From the NCBI GenBank assembly GCA_016703535.1, contig JADJBV010000001.1:1798001-1862000 (forward strand): DNA of 64,000 nt, given 5' to 3'. Both the position numbers and the translations under genes were made by a program. Positions 1-8,119 of the stretch are shown here, one piece after another; the stretch's first letter is position 1; the number at the start of each line of letters is the position of its first letter. This DNA is from Deltaproteobacteria bacterium (GTDB lineage: Bacteria; Myxococcota; Kuafuiibacteriia; Kuafuiibacteriales; Kuafuiibacteriaceae). Below the pieces are notes generated by a model, which ran no database searches, had not been told where the DNA came from, and saw nothing but the letters and a program-made list of their open reading frames with translations.

Positions 1-1
1 G

Positions 2-196
2 ATCGAGGCCATGCCCGAGCCGGCCCAGTGGCTCTCCAACGGCCTGCCGTTGACCCACTTTTTGCGGGTGGTCCGGGGCATCACCTTGAAGGGCGCCGAC
101 TTCAGCGATCTGGTCCCGGAGTTGTATTGGTTGGTCGGCCTTTTGGGTGTTTTGGTGCTGGCGGCCTCCCTGCGGTTCAGAAAGAAGGTGGCCTGA
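2..196 (+). CDS. ABC-2 type exporter permease, C-terminal fragment
   Basis: This is the 3' end of a gene that begins before the window. The readable 64 or so residues contain the segment AQWLSNGLPLTHFLRVVRGI followed by a last hydrophobic helix (LYWLVGLLGVLVLAASL) and a short basic tail. That combination is typical of the C-terminus of ABC-2 (YhhJ/YbhR-like) multidrug exporter permeases. The stop codon shares one base with the ATG of the following tetR-type gene (TGATG). The pair therefore looks like an efflux operon with its own regulator. The substrate cannot be told from this fragment. Confidence 0.75.
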   Translation: MEAMPEPAQWLSNGLPLTHFLRVVRGITLKGADFSDLVPELYWLVGLLGVLVLAASLRFRKKVA

Positions 197-918
197 TGGC
201 TCGGCCTCGCAGCGACATCGCGCCCCGGATCCTCCACGCCGCCCGGGAGCGGTTTTTGGCCGAAGGGGTCGACGGGGCCTCGTTGCGGGCCATCGCCGAA
301 GGCGCCGGCACCGGCATCGGCATGGTCTACTACTACTACCCGACCAAAGATGATCTCTTCTTCGCCGCCGTCGAAGAGACCTACGCGACGGTCTTGGCCG
401 ACCTGGCCGCCGCCGCCGATCCGGCCTTTACGGTGGAGGAGCGGATCCGACGGGTCTACCAACGCCTGGCGGCCTTCAGCGACGAAGAACTCTTGACCAT
501 GCGTTTGGTGGTCCGAGAGGTCTTGGCCGACAACCACCGGCTGGGCGGGATCCTGGAACGTTTTCAACACGGTCACATCCCGCTGATCCTGCAGACCATG
601 GTCGAGGGCCTGGGCAACGGGACCTTCCGGCCCGATCTGCCGCTGCCGGTGGCGATGTTGGCGGTGTTGGCGGTGGGGGCGGTGCCCCAGTTTTTGCGGC
701 GTTTTGTGGGGGATCGTCTGCCCGTCGGCGCCTTGCCCGAGGGGCCGGTCTTGGCCGAACTCTTGTTGTCGGTGTTGTTCCGCGGGATCGGCGCCGAAGT
801 CAGGCCTCGTCTCGAGCCCGCTTCCGCTCCGCCTTCGCCCACTCGTCCCGCACCAAGCGCTGGCCGATCTGCACGCCGATCCAAACCCCGAGGCCGAGGA
901 CCAAAGGGATCAAAATGA
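196..918 (+). CDS. TetR/AcrR family transcriptional regulator
   Basis: A 240-residue repressor-type protein. The N-terminal helix-turn-helix reads ILHAARERFLAEGVDGASL then GTGIGMVYYYYPTKDDLF, the classical TetR DNA-binding signature at about residues 10-55. The rest is a helical ligand-binding domain. ATG 196 overlaps the stop of the upstream exporter permease by one base, so this regulator probably controls the efflux operon in response to a transported compound. The last 35 or so residues are Pro/Arg/Ser-rich and look unlike a folded domain. They lie opposite a small minus-strand gene (800-940), which explains their odd composition. Confidence 0.85.
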   Translation: MARPRSDIAPRILHAARERFLAEGVDGASLRAIAEGAGTGIGMVYYYYPTKDDLFFAAVEETYATVLADLAAAADPAFTVEERIRRVYQRLAAFSDEELLTMRLVVREVLADNHRLGGILERFQHGHIPLILQTMVEGLGNGTFRPDLPLPVAMLAVLAVGAVPQFLRRFVGDRLPVGALPEGPVLAELLLSVLFRGIGAEVRPRLEPASAPPSPTRPAPSAGRSARRSKPRGRGPKGSK

Positions 919-940
919 CGTGGTTGATCGGCGGGATCAT
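800..940 (-). CDS. 46-residue membrane protein at the end of the ccm operon
   Basis: This short frame encodes MIPPINHVILIPLVLGLGVW followed by a second hydrophobic stretch and a highly charged tail (RDEWAKAERKRARDEA). It looks like one membrane helix near the N-terminus with a cytoplasmic basic/acidic tail. Its ATG overlaps the stop of the CcmD-like gene by four bases (ATGA), so it should be co-translated as the last gene of the ccm operon. It overlaps the 3' end of tetR in antisense over 119 bases. I do not recognise a named family. The position suggests a small helper subunit of the CcmABCD haem-export complex, which is inference. Confidence 0.6.
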   Translation of the reverse strand: MIPPINHVILIPLVLGLGVWIGVQIGQRLVRDEWAKAERKRARDEA

Positions 941-1278
941 GACTTCTTGACCCGATCGATGCGGCTCGCCAACTCGGCCATCTCTTTGGCCATCTCGGCT
1001 TGTTTCCGGGCGATGTAGATCAGGTAGCCGAACATCCCGGCGAAGAAGACCGCGTAAGCGGCCACCACCAGCTGGTTGGCATCGACCTTTTCGGTGTCAG
1101 GAGCCCCGGCGACCCGCTCGAAGCCCGGGGGTGGGGCCGGTGGAGGCGGAGCGGCCGGCGGGGGCGCCGCGGTGGTCGAGGTGCCGGCGGCGAGGGCCAA
1201 AGCCGGCCAGCCCAGGGCCACAGCGAGCCCCAAAAAGGCCAGGTAACGACGAAGGTGGATCACAGCAGCGCTCATCAT
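937..1278 (-). CDS. CcmD-like membrane protein
   Basis: About 113 residues: a signal-like hydrophobic N-terminus, a Pro/Ala linker, then a single membrane helix (LVVAAYAVFFAGMFGYLIYI) and a charged cytoplasmic tail, ARKQAEMAKEMAELASRI. The helix plus ARKQ-type tail right behind ccmC matches the CcmD family, which is normally much shorter and holds CcmE to the CcmABC haem exporter. The long N-terminal extension is unusual. The start is either ATG 1278 or a TTG at 1290. The GAGGAG sequence overlapping the ccmC stop sits too close to the TTG, so ATG 1278 is preferred. Confidence 0.65.
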   Translation of the reverse strand: MMSAAVIHLRRYLAFLGLAVALGWPALALAAGTSTTAAPPPAAPPPPAPPPGFERVAGAPDTEKVDANQLVVAAYAVFFAGMFGYLIYIARKQAEMAKEMAELASRIDRVKKS

Positions 1279-1294
1279 GGCGGTTTTCAACTCC

Positions 1295-2008
1295 TCAATC
1301 CAGGCCAGCTTCGGTGCTCTTGATCGCCAAGCGATCGAGGGCGGTCCGCAGCTTCCCCATCCGCAGGCGGGCCCACAACATGGCGAAGTAGGCCAAGTGG
1401 AAAGACAGGACCGACAACCAAAAGACCTGCTTCATCTCCACCTGCAAGGTCGCCACCAGCTTGGGCGGGTGGGTGCCGCGCCAGAGGTCCACTGAAACCC
1501 AGACGAAGAGAGCGTTGACCACCGCCAAGATCGAGAGCCCGGCGGCGATGGTCTTGGCCGAAGGGCCAGCGTAGGCCCGGACGATCTTGCAGGCGACCAA
1601 GGTCAAGACCATCACCAAAAACGAGGTCAGGCGCGCGTCCCAGACCCAATACACACCCCAGGCTTTGCGGCCCCATAGGGGCCCCGAGATCATCACCAAG
1701 GTGCCGAACAAGATCGCCAACTCCACGCCGGCGTCCGAGAGCCGATCGTAGCGATCCTTCTTGGTGGCCAGATAGGCGATGCTGCCGAAGGCCATCAGCG
1801 GCGCCGACCACAAGGTCATCCAGGCGCAAGGCACGTGGAAGTAGAAGATCTTCTGGACGAAGCCCATCACCTTTTCGGTGGGCGCGTAGAAGAAGACCAT
1901 CCAGGCCGAGACGCCCATCAACACCGCGGCCACCACCGACAAGGTGATGAGCAACGGCGGCGTCTTGAGGCCGTCCTTTTGATCGAAGAGCTCGAGGTTG
2001 GTCGTCAT
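1295..2008 (-). CDS. ccmC: Haem exporter permease CcmC
   Basis: A 237-residue integral membrane protein of cytochrome c maturation system I that loads haem onto CcmE at the periplasmic face. It has six predicted helices. The tryptophan-rich WWD motif reads WGVYWVWDARLTS (residues 117-129), and the flanking periplasmic histidines are visible as FHVPCAW (His58) and WRGTHPP (His180). ATG 2008 is chosen because residues upstream of it in the same frame have no family resemblance. It sits 11 bases after ccmB within the ccm operon. Confidence 0.95.
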   Translation of the reverse strand: MTTNLELFDQKDGLKTPPLLITLSVVAAVLMGVSAWMVFFYAPTEKVMGFVQKIFYFHVPCAWMTLWSAPLMAFGSIAYLATKKDRYDRLSDAGVELAILFGTLVMISGPLWGRKAWGVYWVWDARLTSFLVMVLTLVACKIVRAYAGPSAKTIAAGLSILAVVNALFVWVSVDLWRGTHPPKLVATLQVEMKQVFWLSVLSFHLAYFAMLWARLRMGKLRTALDRLAIKSTEAGLD

Positions 2009-2019
2009 GAGAGGTCCTT

Positions 2020-2724
2020 TCAGTCGAGGAGCAGCGGCTCGAAGATCCAGAGGCTCGCCACCAAAAACACCGCGTCGTACAGGCCCAAGAGGCGCAGCCA
2101 GAGCGACAACTCGTTCCACACCGGTTCGGGCTGGACCAAGATCCCAGTGGCCTTCACGCCGATGATCAACACCGGCAGGATCAAGGGGTAGAGGACTACC
2201 GCCAACAACACGTCCTTGGTCCGGGCCCGGAGCAACATGGCGGCCAACAGCGTGCCGACGATCGCGTAGCCCAAGGTGCCGAGGAGCACCGTCAGGAGCA
2301 GGACTCCGGCCCGGGTGCGGTCCAGGTCGAGGTTGAAGAAGAAGTAGACCGAAGGGACCACCACCGCCTCGACCACCAACATGAAGATCAACACACCCAA
2401 GGCCTTGCCCAGGTAGATGGAGGGTCGGGGGATCGGCGACAACAAGAGGGCCCGGATGCAGTCCCCCTCCCGCTCCCGCTCGAAGATCCGGCCGAGGCCC
2501 AAGGTGCCGGCGAAGGCGATCGAGACCCACAAGATGCCGGAGGCGACCGAGGAGATGGTGGCCCCGTCTTGGAAGAAGGCGAAGGAGAAGATCAACACCA
2601 CCAAAAAGCCGAAGTAGCCCATGGTCAGGACGATCTCTTTGGTCCGCAGCTCGACCAGGAGGTCCTTTTCGGTGATGCGCCAGGCATCGACCAAGGTGCC
2701 GAACACGCTCCGCTCCGGGCTCAC
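2020..2724 (-). CDS. ccmB: Haem exporter permease CcmB
   Basis: A 234-residue protein with about six membrane helices. The N-terminus (DAWRITEKDLLVELRTKE) and the GRIFEREREGDCIRALLLSP segment are characteristic of CcmB, the membrane partner of the ATPase CcmA. Together they release haem-loaded CcmE. The start is GTG at 2724, sharing four bases (GTGA) with the ccmA stop, so the two are translationally coupled. Confidence 0.95.
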   Translation of the reverse strand: MSPERSVFGTLVDAWRITEKDLLVELRTKEIVLTMGYFGFLVVLIFSFAFFQDGATISSVASGILWVSIAFAGTLGLGRIFEREREGDCIRALLLSPIPRPSIYLGKALGVLIFMLVVEAVVVPSVYFFFNLDLDRTRAGVLLLTVLLGTLGYAIVGTLLAAMLLRARTKDVLLAVVLYPLILPVLIIGVKATGILVQPEPVWNELSLWLRLLGLYDAVFLVASLWIFEPLLLD

Positions 2725-3443
2725 GCCACCGCCTCCTTTTTGCCTTCGGTGAGTTCGGCGTAGCGGGCCCGCAGGGCGTGGGTGTCGAGGCGCCCCTGGT
2801 GCACCCCCTCCAACTTTCCCCGCACCAAGACGGCGGTGGCGTCGGCCAATTCGGCGGTGGTCTCCATGTCGTGGGAGATCATCAAGACCATGGCCCCCTC
2901 TTGGCGGAGCTGGTGCACCCGATCGATCACCGTTCGGGTCGAGGCCCGATCGAGGCCAGTGAAGGGTTCGTCCAACAACACCAAGGAGGGGCGCCCGATC
3001 AGGGCCCGGGCCAGGCCCAGACGCTGGAGCATGCCCCGGGAGTAGGTCTTGGCCGGTCGCTCCTGGGCCTCCTTCAGGCCGAAGTCCTCCAGCAAGCGGG
3101 TCGCCTCACCGACCGGATCGGCGGCGCCGTAGAGCCGGCCAAAAAAAGCGACGTTCTCCAGGCCCGAGAGATCGCCGTAGGTCAGGGCCGAGTGGGACAA
3201 AAGGCCGATCTGGCCCCGGGCTTCCTTGGCCCGATCGGGCGGCAGCTCACCGAAGTGCATGGTGCCGCTGGTCGGGGTGCTCAAGGTGGAGAACATCCAG
3301 AGCAAGGTGGTCTTGCCCGCGCCGTTGGGGCCCAGCAAGGCCATGACCTGGCCCTTCTCCAAGCTGAGGTTGACCTGGTGGAGCGCCCGATGACGGTCGT
3401 AGATCTTGGTGACCTGCCTGGCCTCGACCCGGTCGAAGCGCAT
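2721..3443 (-). CDS. ccmA: Haem exporter ATP-binding protein CcmA
   Basis: A 240-residue ABC ATPase. It shows Walker A GPNGAGKTT, a signature motif in the variant form YSRGMLQRLGLARAL, Walker B LVLLDEPFTGLD and the switch His in MISHDM. Its place directly before ccmB and ccmC identifies it as CcmA rather than another ABC ATPase. ATG 3443 overlaps the stop of the preceding gene by one base (TGATG). It energises release of holo-CcmE from CcmC. Confidence 0.93.
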   Translation of the reverse strand: MRFDRVEARQVTKIYDRHRALHQVNLSLEKGQVMALLGPNGAGKTTLLWMFSTLSTPTSGTMHFGELPPDRAKEARGQIGLLSHSALTYGDLSGLENVAFFGRLYGAADPVGEATRLLEDFGLKEAQERPAKTYSRGMLQRLGLARALIGRPSLVLLDEPFTGLDRASTRTVIDRVHQLRQEGAMVLMISHDMETTAELADATAVLVRGKLEGVHQGRLDTHALRARYAELTEGKKEAVA

Positions 3444-4339
3444 CACGCCCCCGGGCCAGAGAGGGCCCGAGAGATCTCGATCTCCCGGAGGACCGTCGCC
3501 AGCTCTTGCATCAGCTCGGCGTGGCGGCGCTGGTAGCGCTTGTCCTTGACCTTGTCGGCCTCCCGATCCCGCTCCAGGAGCTCCAGGGCCTTGACGATCT
3601 GATCGCGCCGGGCCTGGGCCGACATGGCGCCCAAGGGCGGCGCGACCTTGGCCTTGAGGCTCCGCTGGTTCACCAAGACGTAGATGGTCCAGCCGACCAG
3701 GCCCAGGCAAAAGAGGACCGCCATGTTGCGGGGAGCGGCGCTTTTGTAAGGCATCCCGGTGATCTTGAGGTCCAGGAACGAACCCGCGGGCACCCCGCCG
3801 AAGTCGAAGATCGCAAACTCGATCCCGTTGAGGTTGGAGGTCCGGCTGGTGAAGGGGACGTTGGCCTCCAGCTTCAGGCCGTCGACCTGCTCCAGGATCA
3901 AACGCCCGGCTTCGATCTGGACCGGGGTCGGGCGTCGCATGTTGAGGGTCGAGCCCTGGGACTCGATCGCGTAGGTGAAGCCGAGTTCTTTTTGTCCCGC
4001 GCCCAAGGCAGCGGTGGCCATCAGTTCGGCGCCGGTGGGCCCGACCGTAAAACCTTGGCCCCGTTCTTCGTCGACCGCCAGCCGTCGCACCGGGCCGGGG
4101 ATGGGAAAGACCAGGGTGTTGGGCTCGATGCGCCGGCCGCTCTGGTTTTGGAGCGACCAACTCTCCTGAGCCCGGATCATGGTCTCGTCGAGCTCGTAGA
4201 TGATGGTGACCCGGGCGCTCAGGTCCGCGGCGGTCCCGCCGGGTTGGAGGGCGCTGGGCTGGGAAGACGGCTGGGAGGAGGGCTGGGCCGGTGGGCCCCC
4301 TTGGGCCGCCAACCACAACAGCAGGCCAAGGGCACTCAC
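3443..4339 (-). CDS. Unknown ccm-operon membrane protein
   Basis: A 298-residue protein starting at GTG 4339, which overlaps the upstream stop by four bases (GTGA). It has a signal peptide (SALGLLLWLAAQGG), a Ser/Gln/Pro linker (SSQPSSQPS), and a roughly 160-residue extracytoplasmic beta-rich domain. One membrane helix follows at about residue 205 (NMAVLFCLGLVGWTIYVLV), then a charged helical tail that may form a coiled coil. The extracytoplasmic part (VTIIYELDETMIRAQESWSL) resembles a beta-sandwich, but I cannot name the family. Its position between a CcmI-like gene and ccmA suggests a role in cytochrome c maturation, perhaps in holding apo-cytochrome. Confidence 0.8.
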   Translation of the reverse strand: MSALGLLLWLAAQGGPPAQPSSQPSSQPSALQPGGTAADLSARVTIIYELDETMIRAQESWSLQNQSGRRIEPNTLVFPIPGPVRRLAVDEERGQGFTVGPTGAELMATAALGAGQKELGFTYAIESQGSTLNMRRPTPVQIEAGRLILEQVDGLKLEANVPFTSRTSNLNGIEFAIFDFGGVPAGSFLDLKITGMPYKSAAPRNMAVLFCLGLVGWTIYVLVNQRSLKAKVAPPLGAMSAQARRDQIVKALELLERDREADKVKDKRYQRRHAELMQELATVLREIEISRALSGPGA

Positions 4340-5025
4340 GCGGCCTCCTGGGAGATGGGCCGCCCACACGCCGAACAATAACGATCGTTGGCTTGGGCGA
4401 CTGCGCCGCAACCCGAGCAGCAACTTTGGGTGTCCTTGAGGGTTAATATAACCGGTCGGTTATCAAAGAGCCCGGCGAAGGCAGCCCGGGCCTGGCGGGC
4501 GGCTCGATCCTCTGCGGCCCAACCGGTGGGTTTTGGGCCCGCGGGTTTCGGGCTCGCGGCTTCCAGGGCCGCCGCGCCCAGACGGGCCGCCACCAGGCGT
4601 TCGGCCTCCTTCATCCAGTGGGCGTCGGTCTCTTTGAGTCGGGTGATAATCTGAAGCGCCTTGTGTTCGGCGGTGCTGCGGAGGTGTTGGTAGTCCTCGG
4701 CGTCGACCTTGCCGACCGCCATGTCGGCCTCCAGCTCCTTGATGCCTTGGAGCAACAACAACTTCTCGTGCTCGAGCCGCTCCCGCTCCTCGTCCTCCAA
4801 GCGGCCGGCGAGCTCGAGGGAGGGGTCCCGGAGGGATTGGAACATCCGCACCAGCACCCAACCCGTGAACCCGGTCGCCACGCCGCAGCTCAAGAAGACC
4901 ACCGTCGAGGCCCCGCCGTAACTTTGGCCGACGATGGCCCCGACGACCATCAGGCCCACCAAAGCCTCGAGGGCCACCAGGGCCCGATCGACGGCGCGGT
5001 TGTTGTTGGGGCTGGTCCCGGCCAT
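4336..5025 (-). CDS. CcmI N-domain-like membrane protein with zinc ribbon
   Basis: About 229 residues with two N-terminal membrane helices (about 15-38 and 40-62). A charged helix follows whose sequence LLLQGIKELEADMAVGKVDA then EDYQHLR is close to the 'LKELEFD-x-G-K-x-x-EDY' segment of CcmI/CycH cytochrome c biogenesis proteins. The C-terminus is a zinc ribbon with CxxC pairs at Cys203/206 and Cys217/220. ATG 5025 overlaps the ccmH stop (TGATG). GTG 5028 (GTGA overlap) is an alternative start. The C-terminal periplasmic half of CcmI is missing here. A protein resembling that half is encoded at 63404-63991. Confidence 0.75.
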   Translation of the reverse strand: MAGTSPNNNRAVDRALVALEALVGLMVVGAIVGQSYGGASTVVFLSCGVATGFTGWVLVRMFQSLRDPSLELAGRLEDEERERLEHEKLLLLQGIKELEADMAVGKVDAEDYQHLRSTAEHKALQIITRLKETDAHWMKEAERLVAARLGAAALEAASPKPAGPKPTGWAAEDRAARQARAAFAGLFDNRPVILTLKDTQSCCSGCGAVAQANDRYCSACGRPISQEAA

Positions 5026-5609
5026 CACTCCAGGTCCTCGAGCTCTTTCTTGAGCGCCTGGGCGGCGTCACTGGCGATCGGCGCGTCTTGGGGGACGTTG
5101 CTCTTCGCCGCCGACTGGGCCGCCACCTTGCCCCCGCGCATCCTCAGGCCAAAAGCGAACACGCCGATCAGGCCGGCGATGGCCGCGACATAAGGGAGGA
5201 TGTAGCTGGCCTTGCCCAGCCCTTCGTCGGGCGGGGTCGGGCGCACTTTCAGGTCGTAGACCGACTCGTAGGCCTTGAGGATGAAGGGCCCATCCAGCCC
5301 GGCCTGCACCGCCAACTGGATAAACTTGCGGTTGGTCTCGGCCCAGCCGCAGTCGCAGTCGGTCATGTTTCGGCGAGGGCAGGTGCCACACAGGCAGACC
5401 AACTCTCGGCCGATCGCCTTGGCGTACTCCATCTGCTCCGGCGTCAGGCTCGGCGTCTTTCGGGGATCGATCCCCAAAGGTTTGATCGCCAGGGTCGGCG
5501 GATCGCCGGTTTGGGCGTGGTCTTGGGCCAAAGCTGGACCACTCGCGCCGAAGAGCACGAGGGCCAGCAGAAAGGACCGACAGCCGGTCGTCATCGCGGG
5601 CCGGATCAT
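5025..5609 (-). CDS. ccmH: CcmH-family cytochrome c maturation thiol protein
   Basis: A 194-residue protein with a signal peptide (FLLALVLFGASGPALA) and a cysteine cluster at residues 72-87 (CLCGTC, then CDC) where classical CcmH has LRCxxCQ. A membrane anchor lies near residues 140-160 and the tail is charged. CcmH reduces the CXXCH cysteines of apo-cytochrome c and works with CcmF. The CxCGxC form with extra cysteines is a variant of the standard motif. ATG 5609 lies 10 bases after the ccmF stop; ATG 5594 is an alternative that still leaves a signal peptide. Confidence 0.85.
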   Translation of the reverse strand: MIRPAMTTGCRSFLLALVLFGASGPALAQDHAQTGDPPTLAIKPLGIDPRKTPSLTPEQMEYAKAIGRELVCLCGTCPRRNMTDCDCGWAETNRKFIQLAVQAGLDGPFILKAYESVYDLKVRPTPPDEGLGKASYILPYVAAIAGLIGVFAFGLRMRGGKVAAQSAAKSNVPQDAPIASDAAQALKKELEDLE

Positions 5610-5619
5610 GGAGAGACGC

Positions 5620-7668
5620 CTAGATGAATGCAAGAACGAGGGTGAGCATCGCCAGGGCCAAGGTGGTGGCCCCGACCATCGCGGGTGCCATCCCACGGAC
5701 CGTCGCCTTGGCCTTCTGCTCCCGGCGTTCGGGCCAGACGGCGATCGAAAAGCCGATCATCAAGAAGAAGGTCCCGAGCCACACGAAGTTGACCAGGGGG
5801 TTGACCTTCAGCTGCAGGATCGCCGTCCGGGCCTCGCCGTCGTAGCCCGCCAGCACCAAATAGAGGTCGTCGGAGATCGACATCCGCTTGCTGACCTCGG
5901 TGGTGGTCTGATCGGCGGGCTTTCGATAGGCCCACTTGGCCGGGGTCAGCTGCCCCAGGCTGATGTCGGTGCCCGTCTTGAAGGCGGTGGTCACCGCGGT
6001 GACCATGGTCTTTTGCCCGTCGTCCTCGAACTTCAGGTCGTCGAGGCGCACGTCGTAGCGGCCAATGGTGATCTTTTCGCCGACCTTCAGGGTCTGATCG
6101 ATCTCCTTCTTGAAGGACTCGCCGGCGAAGCCGAGGAACATCACCACCACCCCGAAGTGCACCACGTAGCCGCCGTAACGGCGTCGGGCCCGGGTCACCA
6201 AGGTGATCAGCGCGTCAAAGGCGTTTTCTCCGGCGTTTTTCATGCGATGCCGGGTACCCCGCCAGAACTCCTGGAAGATGGTCGAGGAGACGAAGATGCA
6301 GATCGACAGGGCGGCCAAGGCCTTCCAGTGCGTGATCCCCACGCCGAAGACCAAGCCCAAACACCCGAGCACCCCAACGATGGCCGGGACGGTGAACTGC
6401 TGACGAATGGTGGTGCCGGTGGACTTCCGCCACGACAACAACGGCCCGATGCCAGTGAGGAACAACAGGATGAGGCCGATCGGGATCATCCAGGTGTTGA
6501 AGAAGGATGGGCCGACGTTGACCTCTTTGCCGCTGACCGCCTTGAACAAGGACGGGAACAGGGTCGCGAAGGTCACGAAAAACGCCGCCGCCAGCAGGAT
6601 CCAGTTGTTCACCAAAAAGGCGAACTCCCGGGACAGGATCGACTCCAGCCCCGACTGAGGCGCCAGCGCCTTGGATCGGTAGATCAACAGGCCGAAGGAG
6701 ACCACGCAGGTCAGGATGATGAAGCCGAAGAAGTAGGTGCCGATGTTGGACTGGGCGAAGGCGTGCACCGACTGCACCACTCCGGACCGGGTCATCATGG
6801 TGCCGAGCAACGTCAACAGGAAGGTCAGGATGATCAGGAGCAGGTTCCAGGCCTTGTACATCTGGCGCCGCTCTTGGACCTGCACCGAGTGGATGAAGGC
6901 CGTGCCGGTCAACCAGGGCATGAAGGCCGCGTTTTCGACCGGGTCCCAAGCCCAATAACCGCCCCAACCCAGCTCTTCGTAGGCCCACAGGCCTCCGAGC
7001 ACCAAGCCGACCGACAGGAACACCCAAGCGACCAGGCACCAGCGGCGCATCGCCGCGATCCAGCCGTAGTCGAGTTTGCCGTGGGCCAAGGCGCCGATCG
7101 CGAAGCAGAAGGGGATCGTCCAGCCGATGTAGCCCAAGTAGAGCATGGGCGGGTGGATCACCATGTATGGGTTCTGCAGCAGCGGGTTCAGGCCCTTGCC
7201 GTCGGTGGGCGCGCCGGCCGCGTAGGTCTCGAAAGGGTTGGCGTTGAAGAGCATCAACGTCACGAAGAAGACGGTGATGACCATCAGCGTGGCCAAGGAG
7301 TACGGGATCAGCTCCTTGTTCTTGTCGCGGTTTTGGTAGATCGCGATCGCGCCCCAGATGGACATGACCCAGACCCAAAACAGGAGCGATCCGTCTTGGC
7401 CGCCCCAGAACGACGTCGCCTTGTAGAAGAGCGGCATCGACCGGTCCGAGTAGTGCTGGACGTACTTCACCGAGTAGTCGTTGACGACGAAGAGGTAGAC
7501 CAGGGCGCTGGAGGCGCAGGAGAGCAGGCCGAACACGGCGAAGGCGCCGTAACGGGCGCTGACCGCGAGACGTTGGGACTTCAGGTGGTGGCCGACGATG
7601 GCCGCCGAGCCGGTGTAGGTCGAGACGACCAACGTCATCAAGAGGAGCGCGTAGCCAAAGGTCGCCAT
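5620..7668 (-). CDS. ccmF: Cytochrome c haem lyase subunit CcmF
   Basis: A 682-residue polytopic membrane protein with about 15 helices. The WWD motif WGGYWAWDPVENAAFMPWLT is clear, as are conserved blocks such as NPYMVIHPPMLYLGYIGWTI and LGTMMTRSGVVQSVHAFA. CcmF joins haem from CcmE to the apocytochrome. The length fits the family. The start codon follows the ccmE stop by one base, so the two are tightly coupled. A long periplasmic region near the C-terminus (about residues 520-640) is normal for CcmF. Confidence 0.97.
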   Translation of the reverse strand: MATFGYALLLMTLVVSTYTGSAAIVGHHLKSQRLAVSARYGAFAVFGLLSCASSALVYLFVVNDYSVKYVQHYSDRSMPLFYKATSFWGGQDGSLLFWVWVMSIWGAIAIYQNRDKNKELIPYSLATLMVITVFFVTLMLFNANPFETYAAGAPTDGKGLNPLLQNPYMVIHPPMLYLGYIGWTIPFCFAIGALAHGKLDYGWIAAMRRWCLVAWVFLSVGLVLGGLWAYEELGWGGYWAWDPVENAAFMPWLTGTAFIHSVQVQERRQMYKAWNLLLIILTFLLTLLGTMMTRSGVVQSVHAFAQSNIGTYFFGFIILTCVVSFGLLIYRSKALAPQSGLESILSREFAFLVNNWILLAAAFFVTFATLFPSLFKAVSGKEVNVGPSFFNTWMIPIGLILLFLTGIGPLLSWRKSTGTTIRQQFTVPAIVGVLGCLGLVFGVGITHWKALAALSICIFVSSTIFQEFWRGTRHRMKNAGENAFDALITLVTRARRRYGGYVVHFGVVVMFLGFAGESFKKEIDQTLKVGEKITIGRYDVRLDDLKFEDDGQKTMVTAVTTAFKTGTDISLGQLTPAKWAYRKPADQTTTEVSKRMSISDDLYLVLAGYDGEARTAILQLKVNPLVNFVWLGTFFLMIGFSIAVWPERREQKAKATVRGMAPAMVGATTLALAMLTLVLAFI

Positions 7669-7669
7669 T

Positions 7670-8119
7670 TTAGTAAGTGCCCTGGTTCTTCTGCTCGGCT
7701 TCGTATTTGGACGGGCACTTGGCCAGCAGCTCTTTGGCCACGAAGGACCCGTCGGGCTGGACCATACCGGTGACGATCACCTCGGCGTCGTCCTTGAAGG
7801 TGTCGGGGACCACGCCGGTGTAGCGGACGGTGATGGTCTTGTCCTTGGCCTCGGGGAACTTCATCATGCCGAGGACCGGCTTGACCTCAAACTGGTACTC
7901 GAGGGTGCCCTTCTTGAGGAGGATCGAGTCCTTGGCGACGTGGCCGCCCATGCGGATCCGCTGTCCCAGGAAGTCCTTCTGATTGACGATCACCACGTCT
8001 GCCGGCTGGAAATAGGTCAGGACCTCGGGCTCGGCCATGGTGTCGGCCAAGAGGTAGCCACCTGCACCGACGATGATCGTCGCGGAGAGCAGGATTTTGA
8101 TGAGGTTGGAACGAGGCAT
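7670..8119 (-). CDS. ccmE: Haem chaperone CcmE, Cys-type
   Basis: A 149-residue periplasmic haem chaperone with one N-terminal membrane anchor and an OB-fold. The haem-attachment site in standard CcmE is His within a HxxxY motif. Here the aligned segment is LLAKCPSKYE, so Cys135 replaces His and the motif is CxxxY with Tyr139. This Cys-type CcmE is known from Desulfovibrio and related lineages. A GGAGGAT ribosome-binding sequence precedes the ATG. This is the first gene of the ccm operon, so its promoter should lie in 8120-8300. Confidence 0.92.
   Translation of the reverse strand: MPRSNLIKILLSATIIVGAGGYLLADTMAEPEVLTYFQPADVVIVNQKDFLGQRIRMGGHVAKDSILLKKGTLEYQFEVKPVLGMMKFPEAKDKTITVRYTGVVPDTFKDDAEVIVTGMVQPDGSFVAKELLAKCPSKYEAEQKNQGTY

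Noticed and set aside
5275..7773. Long plus-strand frame (about 832 codons) opposite ccmF/ccmH
   Set aside because: The minus strand encodes textbook CcmF and CcmH; the plus frame is a GC-driven shadow.
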